The notes beneath the pieces are model-generated. The model saw only the letters and a list, made by a program, of their open reading frames with translations, was not told the origin of the DNA and searched no databases. A stretch of 64,000 nucleotides of DNA from [Clostridium] aerotolerans DSM 5434 (GTDB lineage: Bacteria; Bacillota; Clostridia; Lachnospirales; Lachnospiraceae). The translations under genes were made by a program, and so were the position numbers. The stretch covers positions 62,001-126,000 of the forward strand of contig NZ_JHWJ01000003.1 of assembly GCF_000687555.1 (NCBI RefSeq), written 5' to 3'. Shown piece after piece: positions 16,379 through 25,681 of the stretch (position 1 is the stretch's first letter; the number at the start of each line of letters is the position of its first letter).

Positions 16379-18109
16379 TTACTGTGCCTCCTTTTCTGAT
16401 AACTGTGATAAGCAGATTTCACGGTAAACGCCGCAGGAATCAAGGAGTTCTTTATGGGATCCAAAACCAGCCATAATTCCATCGTCAAGTACTACTATTT
16501 TATCTGCATTTTTTATGGTTGCCGCACGCTGCGATACGATAAATACCGTCATATCCTTAGTACCTTCTTTTATTGCTTTCCTAAGCTTTGCATCCGTAGC
16601 AAAGTCCAGTGCAGATGCACTGTCATCCATTATAAGAATCTGTGGATTTTTAACAAGTGCCCTGGCAATGGTGAGCCTTTGTCTTTGGCCCCCTGACAGG
16701 TTTTTACCTCCAGCCTGAATCATGAATTCCAGACCTTCTCCCTTTTCTTCTACAAATTCTCTTGCCTGGGCAATGGTAAGAGCACGATATATTTCTTCAT
16801 CCGTTGCATCTTTTTTGCCCCACTGCATATTTTCACGAATAGAGCCTCTAAACAGGACTGATTTCTGCGGAACAACACCCACCAGTTCTCTTAGCTGCCC
16901 TAGCGGATACTCTCTCACATCAGTTCCGCTGATTTTCACATCCCCCTCTGAAACATCATAAAATCTTGGAATGAGATTCACTAAAGTGGTTTTTCCCGAT
17001 CCAGTACCTCCGATGATTCCAATGGTCTCACCCTTACCTGCCTGGAAGGAGATATTTTTAAGTGCCGGTGCTTTTGCTCCCTCATAGGTAAAGTTCATGG
17101 AATCAAAGGAAACCATAGCTTCCTCTGGTTTTTCTTTTACATTGGCATGAACGGTCTCCACAATACCTGGCTTTTTATTGAACACAGATGTTACACGGTT
17201 TGCACAGGCAAGGGCTTTTGAGATAGTAATAATGAGGTTTGCCAGCTTAACAAGCTCTACCAGAATCTGAGACATATAATTGACAAGAGCCACTACCTGT
17301 CCCTGGCTTATGATGCCCTGCTCAACCTTTCCAGCTCCTGCATGAATGAGAATAATAATAGCTATATTAATGATCACGTAAGTAAGCGGGTTCATCAAAG
17401 CAGATATTTTTCCTACATGGACCTGGAACTTCACAAACAGACTGTTTTCCTCATCAAAGCGGTTGATTTCATCCCTTTGCCGGTTAAAAGCTCTGATGAC
17501 CCGGACACCCAGCAAATTTTCCCTTGCGGTTAGAAGGACCTGATCCAGCTGCTTTTGAACCTTTTTATAAAGGGGCATACTGAAGTACATAATCCCGAAT
17601 ATGACCACCGATAATATGGGAATAGTAATTACAAAGATCAAGGCTGCCTGAAAATTAATGGTAAATGCCATGACCATGGCACCAAATACAACAAAAGGCG
17701 ATCGTAAGAATAATCGGAGAAACATATTGATACCTGATTGAATCTGATTGGCATCACTGGTCATTCTTGTAATAAGAGTAGCTGTTCCTATGGTATCAAT
17801 TTCGCGATAAGAGAGCTTATTGATATGGGCAAATAAATCATTTCTTAATGCCGTACCAAAGCCAGCCGCTGCCTTAGCAGCAAAATACTGGGCCGTTATG
17901 GAACAAACAAGACCAATGATACCAAGTAGTACCAAAAGGCCTCCCATTTTCAGAATGTAAGATGAATCCTGAGACTTTATGCCCACATCAATGACCTTTG
18001 CCATGACCAGAGGCACCAAGAGCTCAAAGCTTGCTTCCAGAAGCTTAAATAACGGCCCCAGAGTGCTTTCCAGCTTATATTTTTTGAGATACTTCAGGAG
18101 TTCCTTCAT
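16379..18109 (-). CDS. ABC exporter half-transporter, first subunit
   Basis: This 576-residue protein has six transmembrane helices (about 15-300) and an ATPase domain with Walker A GGTGSGKTT, signature LSGGQRQR and Walker B ILIMDDSASAL. The residue after Walker B Asp is Asp instead of the catalytic Glu, and the H-loop reads SQRAATI with Gln in place of His. Both changes indicate a degenerate nucleotide site, typical of one half of asymmetric heterodimeric exporters. Its partner (14629-16377) supplies the Glu and His. The substrate is unknown. Confidence 0.9.
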   Translation of the reverse strand: MKELLKYLKKYKLESTLGPLFKLLEASFELLVPLVMAKVIDVGIKSQDSSYILKMGGLLVLLGIIGLVCSITAQYFAAKAAAGFGTALRNDLFAHINKLSYREIDTIGTATLITRMTSDANQIQSGINMFLRLFLRSPFVVFGAMVMAFTINFQAALIFVITIPILSVVIFGIMYFSMPLYKKVQKQLDQVLLTARENLLGVRVIRAFNRQRDEINRFDEENSLFVKFQVHVGKISALMNPLTYVIINIAIIILIHAGAGKVEQGIISQGQVVALVNYMSQILVELVKLANLIITISKALACANRVTSVFNKKPGIVETVHANVKEKPEEAMVSFDSMNFTYEGAKAPALKNISFQAGKGETIGIIGGTGSGKTTLVNLIPRFYDVSEGDVKISGTDVREYPLGQLRELVGVVPQKSVLFRGSIRENMQWGKKDATDEEIYRALTIAQAREFVEEKGEGLEFMIQAGGKNLSGGQRQRLTIARALVKNPQILIMDDSASALDFATDAKLRKAIKEGTKDMTVFIVSQRAATIKNADKIVVLDDGIMAGFGSHKELLDSCGVYREICLSQLSEKEAQ

Positions 18110-18231
18110 ATTAAATCCTCCGCTTTTGAAAACTTATATTTTTTTGGAATACTATATTGTATTATTATATCAGTTTGGTATAATAATACAAGTACAAATA
18201 GTAATATATTATGAAATAAAGGATGTGCCAA

Positions 18232-19116
18232 ATGTATCCACTTAATTCAAAACAGTTATATTATTTTATAACCATCGCGGAAACAGGAAGTTTTACCGAT
18301 GCAGCAAAAAAACTGGGACTCTCCCAGCCACCACTTAGCAAGCAGATCATGCTTCTTGAAGAGGACCTTGGCATAAAGCTGTTTGAACGGGGGTCGAGAA
18401 AGACAGAACTGACGGAAGCAGGAAGCTTTCTCTATTCCCGTGCAAAGGACATCCTTAATATGATGGAAGACGTTACAAAAGAACTTATTAATTTTCCTTC
18501 CTCTGCAAAGGGGATATTAAAATTGGGGACCATCTCATCTTCCGGAATTATATTGCAGGATTTTTTAAAGACTTTCTGCAGCTCTCATCCTAATGTAAGG
18601 TTTGAGATCACAGAGGGGAACACCTATGAATTAATGGAAAAAATGAGAAATGGAATCATTGAATGTGCCATTATCAGAACTCCCTTCCATTCGGAGGGAT
18701 TTGCATGCGAATACGGGAAGAATGAACCTCTTATGGCGGCTGGAATCCCTGCCTTTTTCTCCGAAATTCCATCTGAGAAGATAAAATTAACAGAGCTTTC
18801 CGGAAAGCCGCTCATTTATTACCGACGCTTTGATGCCATAATTTCCACGGCATTTCAAAATATTGGTATAGAGCCTCACATCTTTTGCCGTAATGACGAT
18901 GCCAGGACCTGCCTCCAGTGGGCCGAATCCGGTCTTGGCATCGCTCTTGTGCCAAGATCCATCTGTCAGGCGGAAAAGGGTTCTAATTTGGCACTTTGTG
19001 AAATTGACTCTCCGGATACGGTCACGAGAATTGCAGCTGTATATAAAAAAAATGGCTATGTCTCAAACATAGCCAGGGAATTTGTTGCTTGCTTCGGCAA
19101 GGAGATTTCCAGTTAG
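18232..19116 (+). CDS. LysR-family transcriptional regulator
   Basis: This 294-residue protein has an N-terminal winged helix (FTDAAKKLGLSQPPLSKQIMLLEEDLGIKLFERG, reading across 18-55) and a C-terminal periplasmic-binding-like effector domain. The gene is divergent from the ABC exporter, and the 122-bp gap between them has AT-rich dyads, so it may control that exporter. ATG 18232 is better spaced from AAAGG than the ATG at 18223. Its 3' end overlaps the convergent radical SAM gene by 4 bp. The effector is unknown. Confidence 0.9.
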   Translation: MYPLNSKQLYYFITIAETGSFTDAAKKLGLSQPPLSKQIMLLEEDLGIKLFERGSRKTELTEAGSFLYSRAKDILNMMEDVTKELINFPSSAKGILKLGTISSSGIILQDFLKTFCSSHPNVRFEITEGNTYELMEKMRNGIIECAIIRTPFHSEGFACEYGKNEPLMAAGIPAFFSEIPSEKIKLTELSGKPLIYYRRFDAIISTAFQNIGIEPHIFCRNDDARTCLQWAESGLGIALVPRSICQAEKGSNLALCEIDSPDTVTRIAAVYKKNGYVSNIAREFVACFGKEISS

Positions 19117-20006
19117 TCAAAAAGACTTAGCTGGGTAATCTCGTAATTCTTTTTATAGGAATGAATGATATCAGGCATCTTATATAAAATACCAAACCGT
19201 TCGCACTCCTTTGTAAAAACAGCCCAGAGTTTTTTTACATGGGGGCTTGTGCACCCATAGCTGTTTCCGTAACGCCTGATATAGCTGGCAACCAGGTCCT
19301 GTTCCGGGAACTGCTCCTTTAAACGGTCAAAAAACCACTCCCGCTGATTGTTGCGAAGAGTTACTCCAAAGGACGGATAGATGAAATTCGCGCCGGTTTC
19401 ATGAGCCGCATTAACAATGGATCGTATGTTTTCTTCATTGTCTTCCAAAAACGGAAGGAGCGGCATCATTAGAATTCCGGTAAAGATACCATTTTTTCTT
19501 AAAGCATCTATTAGCTCCAGGCGTTCAGAGGGCAGCGATACATGGGGCTCTATCTTTTTTGCCAGATGATTGTCCGTTGTGGTCACCGTGACTTTACAAA
19601 TCACGGGAGAATGCTCTTTAATTCCCAAAAGCACGTCCATATCCCGCTTCAGCAACGCACTTTTGGTTGCCACTGCTGCTCCGAAACCAAATGCATCGAT
19701 TAGTTCCAGGGCATGCCTCGTAAGCTCTGATTCCTTTTCAAAAGGATTATAAGGATCGCTCATAGCACCGGTGCCCACAACACCCTTTTTTACTTTTCGT
19801 CTCAATTCGTCCCGTATGATCAAAAGGGCATTTTCTTTCACCCGGACCTTGTCAAACTGGTCGATTCCGTAACAGTCAGACCGGCTATCACAATAGATAC
19901 AGCCATGACAGCAGCCTCTGTAAATATTCATATTGTAATCGATTCCAAACCAATCTGCACTGCTCTTGGTTTTCGTCACGATTGTTTTTGCAGGAACGTA
20001 TTCCAT
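19113..20006 (-). CDS. SPL-family radical SAM protein
   Basis: This 297-residue protein has the cluster motif RGCCHGCIYCDSR (Cys spacing C-x3-C-x2-C) near residues 31-43, as in radical SAM enzymes. Further typical segments are GTGAMSDPYNPFEKE and ATKSALLKRDMDVL. The family resembles spore photoproduct lyase and the SPL-like proteins next to it. It should bind a 4Fe-4S cluster and SAM; the substrate is unknown. It is convergent with the LysR gene and ends within its last codons. Confidence 0.85.
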   Translation of the reverse strand: MEYVPAKTIVTKTKSSADWFGIDYNMNIYRGCCHGCIYCDSRSDCYGIDQFDKVRVKENALLIIRDELRRKVKKGVVGTGAMSDPYNPFEKESELTRHALELIDAFGFGAAVATKSALLKRDMDVLLGIKEHSPVICKVTVTTTDNHLAKKIEPHVSLPSERLELIDALRKNGIFTGILMMPLLPFLEDNEENIRSIVNAAHETGANFIYPSFGVTLRNNQREWFFDRLKEQFPEQDLVASYIRRYGNSYGCTSPHVKKLWAVFTKECERFGILYKMPDIIHSYKKNYEITQLSLFD

Positions 20007-20197
20007 GAGTCATTTCCCTCTCTCTGATCATAAAAAACATATTTCATTCATTCTATAAGTACAGGCATCTTTTGTCAATTCCACGGAATAAATTTCTCTC
20101 AAATACTTTAAAAAGAGGTGCCTTGATATTTTTTTTGTCCCATGCTAATATGCTTATACAAGTAACTCTGATACGGGTTCCTTTGAAAGGAGATTTT

Positions 20198-21034
20198 ATG
20201 ATTCGTTTTCTTTTGCGCTGTAAGGAAATAAATGATAAATATAACAGAGATGAAATGACCGTGTACGCCGCCCAGGCTTCCTTCTTTTCCATCATCGCTG
20301 CATTTCCCTTTTTGATGCTTTTACTAGCATTGGTCCAGTTTATACCTCCCATTACAAAAGCCAACCTTTTGCAGCTGGTGATTACCGTAGTTCCAAACAC
20401 ACTGGAAATGAACAGCGTAATTGTAAATGTGATTGACGATTTATATACCACCACTCCGGTGGCTGTACTTTCTGTCTCTGCTTTAGCCGCCTTATGGTCA
20501 TCATCCCGGGGAATGTTAAGCATTGAAAAAGGGTTAAACCGGGTGTTTGGACAGCAGAAAAAAAGAGGTTATCTTATGACCCGTATCATATGCACTGGCT
20601 ATACCATCGTTTTTATGATTATCTGCATCTTGTCCCTGGTGCTTTTGGTTCTTGGTAATTCCATTCAGAATTTCCTATATCGTCACTTTCCCCTAATTGG
20701 CGAGATTACGCAATATATTATCACCTTCCGGTCCATGCTGATTCTTATTCTGACCGTATGCTTTGCACTGGTCTATACCTATGTTCCGTCCAAAAAACAA
20801 CATTTTTTAAGACAGTTCCCTGGTGCGATATTTTCCACTGTGGGCTGGATATCGTTCTCATTTATTTTTTCTATCTATTTTAATAATTTCGGCAACTTTT
20901 CCGTAACGTATGGAGGACTTACAGCGATTGTACTGTTAATGCTGTGGCTTTATACTTGTATATGCATTCTCTTCTTTGGTGCAGAAATAAATTATTTTTA
21001 TTCAGAGTATCGGGAAGGCCGTAAAAAAGCGTAA
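20198..21034 (+). CDS. YihY/BrkB family membrane protein
   Basis: The protein has 278 residues and about six membrane helices. Family motifs are MTVYAAQASFFSIIAAFPF, SALAALWSSSRGMLSIEKGLNRVFG and YGGLTAIVLLMLWLYTCICILFFGAEIN. The family was once thought to be RNase BN; it is now a membrane family of unclear function. I chose ATG 20198, which follows GAAAGGAGA, over an upstream in-frame ATG. It ends at a bidirectional terminator facing cysK. Confidence 0.9.
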   Translation: MIRFLLRCKEINDKYNRDEMTVYAAQASFFSIIAAFPFLMLLLALVQFIPPITKANLLQLVITVVPNTLEMNSVIVNVIDDLYTTTPVAVLSVSALAALWSSSRGMLSIEKGLNRVFGQQKKRGYLMTRIICTGYTIVFMIICILSLVLLVLGNSIQNFLYRHFPLIGEITQYIITFRSMLILILTVCFALVYTYVPSKKQHFLRQFPGAIFSTVGWISFSFIFSIYFNNFGNFSVTYGGLTAIVLLMLWLYTCICILFFGAEINYFYSEYREGRKKA

Positions 21035-21036
21035 GA

Positions 21037-21068
21037 AAAACCAGGGTCGAACAACCACCCTGGTTTTA
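21037..21068. terminator. Bidirectional terminator between yihY-like gene and cysK
   Basis: AACCAGGGT pairs with ACCCTGGTT, with A residues before and T residues after. It serves both convergent genes. Confidence 0.8.
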
Positions 21069-21084
21069 AATTTGTCCGATTCAA

Positions 21085-22014
21085 TTAACTAAAGAGAGGT
21101 GTTGATAAGTAACGGTCACCTGTATCAGGTAATATCACAACGATTCTCTTTCCTGCATTCTCAGGCTGCTTTGCCAGCTTAGCAGCTGCCCATACGGCAG
21201 CTGCAGAGGAGATTCCCACCAGGATTCCCTCCAGCTTTGCAATATCCTTTCCTGTGGCATAGGCATCTGAATTTTCCACAGTTATAATCTCATCATAAAT
21301 CTCTGTATTTAATATAGAAGGAACAAATCCAGCTCCAATTCCCTGAATGCCATGAGGACCTGGATTACCGCCGGATAGCACTGGAGATCCTGCTGGCTCA
21401 ACTCCCACGATTCTAATCTCCGGATTCTGGCTCTTTAGATACTCTCCGGCTCCGGTTATGGTTCCACCTGTTCCAATACCAGCAACAAAAATGTCCACCT
21501 TACCATCGGTATCCCGCCAGATCTCCGGACCAGTTGTTTCCCGATGGGCTTTTACATTGGACTGATTGTCAAACTGCCCCAGTATCACAGAATTTGGAAT
21601 TTCTTTTTGTAATTCCTCTGCTTTTGCAATGGCACCCTTCATTCCTTTGGTTCCTTCGGTCAGAACAATTTCTGCACCATATGCTTTTAATAGATTTCTC
21701 CGCTCTACGCTCATGGTCTCAGGCATGGTAAGGATGGCACGATAGCCTTTAGCGGCCGCAATGCTGGCGATTCCAATTCCGGTATTGCCTGATGTGGGTT
21801 CGATGATCGTTGCTCCTGGCTTTAAAATTCCATTCTTCTCTGCATCATCAATCATAAAGAAAGCCGCCCGGTCCTTGACGCTGCCAGCAGGATTAAAATA
21901 CTCCAGCTTCGCAAGTAAAACCGCTGATAGCTTATAATTCTTTTGGAAATTACAAAATTCAACCAATGGAGTGTTGCCGATTAATTCCAGTGCACTTTTT
22001 TTAATATTTTCCAT
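21085..22014 (-). CDS. cysK: Cysteine synthase A
   Basis: This 309-residue PLP enzyme makes cysteine from O-acetylserine and sulfide. The PLP lysine lies in NPAGSVKDRAA (about 42-52). TSGNTGIGIA binds substrate, GTGGTITGAG binds the PLP phosphate, and PDTGDRYLST is the typical C-terminal motif. Length and motifs are normal for CysK; the late TGDRYLST favours CysK over cystathionine beta-synthase. The start follows GGAGGGGG. It is transcribed alone or after the M32 gene, 40 bp upstream. Confidence 0.95.
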   Translation of the reverse strand: MENIKKSALELIGNTPLVEFCNFQKNYKLSAVLLAKLEYFNPAGSVKDRAAFFMIDDAEKNGILKPGATIIEPTSGNTGIGIASIAAAKGYRAILTMPETMSVERRNLLKAYGAEIVLTEGTKGMKGAIAKAEELQKEIPNSVILGQFDNQSNVKAHRETTGPEIWRDTDGKVDIFVAGIGTGGTITGAGEYLKSQNPEIRIVGVEPAGSPVLSGGNPGPHGIQGIGAGFVPSILNTEIYDEIITVENSDAYATGKDIAKLEGILVGISSAAAVWAAAKLAKQPENAGKRIVVILPDTGDRYLSTPLFS

Positions 22015-22054
22015 GATATCCCCCTCCTTTTTTCAATACCTGACTGATAAGAAC

Positions 22055-23551
22055 TTATGACAGTTCGTACAGCTTGCTGTATTTTTCCTTCAGATACCGT
22101 ATAAAATATTCAGGGTTAAAGTCTTCCCCTGTTACATCTTTTAAAATCTCACGGCTGGTTTTCATCTTACCGAACTGATGCACATTCTCCTTCAGATAAT
22201 TGCGGATTACATCTATTCTCTCAGTTCTAAGTAATTCATCAAAATCCATTTCCTTCTGCATATGGTAGTAAAGCTGTGCACCAAACGCATTTCCCAGGGC
22301 ATAAGATGGGAAATATCCAAACATTCCCTGAGACCAATGGATGTCCTGAAGAATTCCTTCTGATGGATTTTCCGGTCTGACTCCTAAATATTCCTCGTAT
22401 TTATCCGCCCATAGCTCTGGAAGCTTTTCTAAATCAATATCCTCTTCCACAATCATCTTTTCTATTTCATAACGAATCATAATATGGAGACTATAGGTAA
22501 GCTCGTCAGCCTCTGTACGGATAAAGCTTGGCTCTACCTTATTAATTGCTTCCACGAACTGTGTAAGCGGAATCTTTTTCAGTTTATCCGGGTATAACTC
22601 TACCAGCTTTCCATAAATCGGCTCCCAGAACGCTTCCTTCCGTCCGATGATATTTTCAAAGAACCTGGACTGGGATTCATGAACGCCCATAGAGGTTCCC
22701 TGTCCTACCGGTGTCTGGGTGATATCATCTCTGATTCCCAGCTCATAAAGCCCGTGGCCGGCTTCATGTATCACAGAGAACATGGAGCTGTCCATCTTAT
22801 CATGATAGCTGGTAGTAATTCTTACATCGTGGTTGTGAAGGTTTGTGGTAAATGGATGGGCGCTTTCTGACAGAACCCCCTTATGAAAATCAAATCCAAC
22901 ATATTCTGCAAGAAATTCTGCCATCTCCTTCTGTTTCTCTACTGGATATCCACCAGACAGGAAGGAGTTATCAATTTCTTTTCCATTTTCCTTGATTTCT
23001 TTTAAAAGGGGTACGATTCCTTCTTTTAGCTGACTGAAGAATTCATCCAGAAGCTCTGAATTAAAATCCTTCTCATGTTCATTCAGCATTACATCATAAA
23101 GCTTCTGATCATCTTTTTTACGATAGGAAGCAAATTTCTTTTTAAAGGAAATGACTTTTTCAAGGATAGGTGCAAAGGAATCAAAATCTTCGCTTTTTTT
23201 GGCCTTTGTCCAGACTCTGACTGCATCTGCCACCAGCTGAGCGTTCTCCCTGTATTCCTCAGAGGGAACACAGATCAAATCCTCTCTTGCTTCTCTCGCC
23301 CCTTTTACGATTGCCTGCTCCACATCGGAGAGGCCCTCTTCTTTTTCACAGGCTTCAATGGCTTTCCCCATCTCATCCCCTGTGATAATACGATAATATT
23401 CTTCCGATAAAACACCAATCACCCGATTGGTATAAGAACCGGCATCTTCCGGTGCCAAAGTTTCATTATCCCACTCAAAAAGCACAAGTGCTGTTTGTAA
23501 AGCCATGGTTCTCTCCAAGAGAGAGGTTAACACTTCATAAGTTTTTTTCAT
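22055..23551 (-). CDS. M32-family metallocarboxypeptidase
   Basis: This 498-residue protein has the zinc motif HEAGH in SVIHEAGHGLYELG, with a downstream ESQSRFFEN that supplies the third ligand. The family (Taq carboxypeptidase) removes C-terminal residues from peptides in the cytoplasm. DIHWSQGMFGYFPSYALGN is another hallmark. I chose the ATG at 23551 (MKKTYEV), preceded by AAGGAG at good spacing; an upstream in-frame ATG overlaps that ribosome site. Length is normal. Confidence 0.93.
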   Translation of the reverse strand: MKKTYEVLTSLLERTMALQTALVLFEWDNETLAPEDAGSYTNRVIGVLSEEYYRIITGDEMGKAIEACEKEEGLSDVEQAIVKGAREAREDLICVPSEEYRENAQLVADAVRVWTKAKKSEDFDSFAPILEKVISFKKKFASYRKKDDQKLYDVMLNEHEKDFNSELLDEFFSQLKEGIVPLLKEIKENGKEIDNSFLSGGYPVEKQKEMAEFLAEYVGFDFHKGVLSESAHPFTTNLHNHDVRITTSYHDKMDSSMFSVIHEAGHGLYELGIRDDITQTPVGQGTSMGVHESQSRFFENIIGRKEAFWEPIYGKLVELYPDKLKKIPLTQFVEAINKVEPSFIRTEADELTYSLHIMIRYEIEKMIVEEDIDLEKLPELWADKYEEYLGVRPENPSEGILQDIHWSQGMFGYFPSYALGNAFGAQLYYHMQKEMDFDELLRTERIDVIRNYLKENVHQFGKMKTSREILKDVTGEDFNPEYFIRYLKEKYSKLYELS

Positions 23552-23631
23552 AATTACGTTCTCCTTCATAAATATAAGGCATATTCTTTATGAGTGTGTC
23601 CAAAGGGTCAGAAAAAATACTTTTTAAGATT

Positions 23632-24708
23632 TTACATTCCTGCTCCAAAAATGGAAGCCTCTTTAATATCAAGCTTCGCCAACCACTGACGGACCTTATC
23701 TTCTTCATAAGAATCGGAAGAAAATGAGGCAAGGGAAAGGTCAATAGGAATGTCGGTTTTCATCGTTGCCAAAGCTTTTGACATGAGAGCCGCCTTTTCT
23801 CCGCATAATTCTTCCTCGCTGGTCTTAGTCAGAGCTTTATATGGAGAGCGTGAGATTCCAAGCTCATTTTTCCAAAAATCCTGTAATTCTTTTAGACGCT
23901 TTTTATCTTCTTCCACTTCATGAATCGCCCGGTAAATTTCCTCTACCGTTCCATATTCACGAAGAAGCAAGGGAGCTGCACTGCTGACACCTTTCACTCC
24001 GGGAATATTATCTGATGAATCTCCCTGAATGCCTTTTAAATCCGCAATCTGCTCTGGTCTCACTCCTTCTTCGTAGAAGACAGTATCAGACGTATATTCA
24101 AATACCTTCTCCGGAAGATTTACATCCTCTTTTTTTATGCGATAGAAGGAATAATACTTTTTATAAAGTTCATCTGCTTTTTCCTGGCGTGACTGCACCA
24201 TCCAGGCACGGACATTGTGCTCGTCATTCACCAGCTGAAGGTAATCGTGGTCCTTCGTAAGAACGACCATTGGGATCTCTTCTCTGAACTTCATGACCAG
24301 ACTTCCGGCATAATCATCTGCTTCATACCGATCACAGCAAAGAACCTGAAAACCTACATCCTCAAGAATCTGCTCCATCAGAACAAATTGATGTTTCAGT
24401 GGCTCTGGTGTCACGCCTCTTGTTCCTTTGTATTCTGAATACATCTCCCTGCGGAAGGTATCCCTGGTCTTATCAAATACAAAAGCGATGTGGTCCGGCT
24501 GCTGTTTTTTCATCAGAGAGACTATCATCTTAAGCATACCGAAAATGGCGTTGGTATAAGTGCCATCTTTCGCATGAAGGATCTTGTCATAATGTCTCTG
24601 CTTTTCTTCTTCTGTCTTTGCAAACATGATTTCTCTTGGCAAGACTGCATAATAGCAGGTGGACAGCATGGAAGAGCCGTCAATTACCACAAATTTTCTT
24701 TCTGACAT
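23632..24708 (-). CDS. 5'-3' exonuclease (PolI N-terminal-like, FEN family)
   Basis: This 358-residue protein matches the 5' nuclease domain of DNA polymerase I without the polymerase part. Metal-binding acidic motifs are VVIDGSSML, FVFDKTRDTFRREM, CDRYEADDYAG and LTKDHDYLQLV. The helix-hairpin-helix is KGIQGDSSDNIPGVKGVS. It should cut flap or primer RNA/DNA. There is an extra N-terminal insertion relative to the short form (about 27-50). ATG 24708 is preferred to 24720 because GGAG precedes it. Confidence 0.9.
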   Translation of the reverse strand: MSERKFVVIDGSSMLSTCYYAVLPREIMFAKTEEEKQRHYDKILHAKDGTYTNAIFGMLKMIVSLMKKQQPDHIAFVFDKTRDTFRREMYSEYKGTRGVTPEPLKHQFVLMEQILEDVGFQVLCCDRYEADDYAGSLVMKFREEIPMVVLTKDHDYLQLVNDEHNVRAWMVQSRQEKADELYKKYYSFYRIKKEDVNLPEKVFEYTSDTVFYEEGVRPEQIADLKGIQGDSSDNIPGVKGVSSAAPLLLREYGTVEEIYRAIHEVEEDKKRLKELQDFWKNELGISRSPYKALTKTSEEELCGEKAALMSKALATMKTDIPIDLSLASFSSDSYEEDKVRQWLAKLDIKEASIFGAGM

Positions 24709-24742
24709 GTAATTCTCCATTCTTTCCTGATGTTATTTATGA

Positions 24743-24976
24743 TCAGGTAAAATATTGCTGTAAATCTGTTTCACTTCTGGCACCCAGACGTTTCATGATT
24801 TCCTTACGCTCCTGACCAGACAGTCCCTTCCAAAGCTTTTGCACACGAGGGTCTGAAAAACCAATATAGGGAACGCCATTCACATCACATTCGTAGGATG
24901 ATAAGTAATGATTGAGCGCACTCCACTCTACGTAAAAGGTATTAATGCTGCGGCTCAAAGAGCTTACTTTTGCCAT
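24743..24976 (-). CDS. Conserved-looking 77-residue protein of unknown function
   Basis: A strong GGGAGGAAAG site precedes the start. The protein is helical, with SLSRSINTFYVEWSALNHYLSSYE and a C-terminal segment KLWKGLSGQERKEIMKRLG that suggests a second helical hairpin. It has no membrane segment. It sits between the macrodomain gene (24 bp away) and the exonuclease (34 bp away), so the three look like one operon. I do not recognise a family. Confidence 0.65.
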   Translation of the reverse strand: MAKVSSLSRSINTFYVEWSALNHYLSSYECDVNGVPYIGFSDPRVQKLWKGLSGQERKEIMKRLGARSETDLQQYFT

Positions 24977-25000
24977 GTTCTTTCCTCCCGGATAAAACCT

Positions 25001-25498
25001 TTATTTCACTGTTTCATGATTCCAAATCTGAACTTCACCTTCATAGCCTTCAAAGACCTGCTCAAGGATCCCTTTCACTGTTTCCCAGTCGCCTCCGGCA
25101 TTGCCGCATCCAATCTTATATGGAAACGCTACTTTCTCCTGTTTCTTTCTTACGTCCAGGAAATCACGAATCTCCTGAAACGCTTTTTCCAGAGCTTTAT
25201 AATCCGTATAGAGGCCGTTTTTCCCATAATCATCCTGTCCATAAAGATTGGCAATGAGAAACCACCGGTCATCTTTTTCCACCAGCTGAGCCGAAACGCG
25301 GCCAAGAAGCTCCGCGGTTCTTCCTCCCGCCTGTTCCTGCCACTGTTTTGTTAATATCTTATAAGTCTTCTCTACCTCTGGAAACAATTTTTTTATCTGC
25401 CCATTCAGTCCTTTTTCGAATACCCCCCGACAATTTACCTGATGGCAGATCACATCTGCATCAGAAGTAAAAATATCTCCTTCGTAGTACTTTATCAT
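25001..25498 (-). CDS. Macrodomain protein (ADP-ribose binding)
   Basis: This 165-residue protein has one macrodomain. It begins MIKYYEGDIFTSDADVICHQVNCRGVF, where the Asn binds ADP-ribose in active relatives. PYKIGCGNAGGDWETVKGILEQ carries the phosphate-binding loop. The family includes ADP-ribosyl-glutamate hydrolases of the ALC1 and TARG1 type. ATG 25498 is chosen over 25516 because GGAGGG lies in front of it. It heads the small operon with the 77-residue gene. Confidence 0.85.
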   Translation of the reverse strand: MIKYYEGDIFTSDADVICHQVNCRGVFEKGLNGQIKKLFPEVEKTYKILTKQWQEQAGGRTAELLGRVSAQLVEKDDRWFLIANLYGQDDYGKNGLYTDYKALEKAFQEIRDFLDVRKKQEKVAFPYKIGCGNAGGDWETVKGILEQVFEGYEGEVQIWNHETVK

Positions 25499-25681
25499 TC
25501 TATTCCCTCCAAACAATGAGATCCAATATCCAGTAACATTATACCCTGATTTTCCAGTTATTCATAGTCTTATCATAAAGTTTTAATATATAATTTTCCG
25601 TAAAAGAGATTGAACTATATGACAATACGTTCTATAATGAAGAAGTATTAATACAAAAGAAAAAGGTAAGGTGCTATTAAA

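Noticed and set aside
20053-20523. 156-codon minus-strand frame
   Set aside because: It is a shadow of the YihY gene on the other strand.
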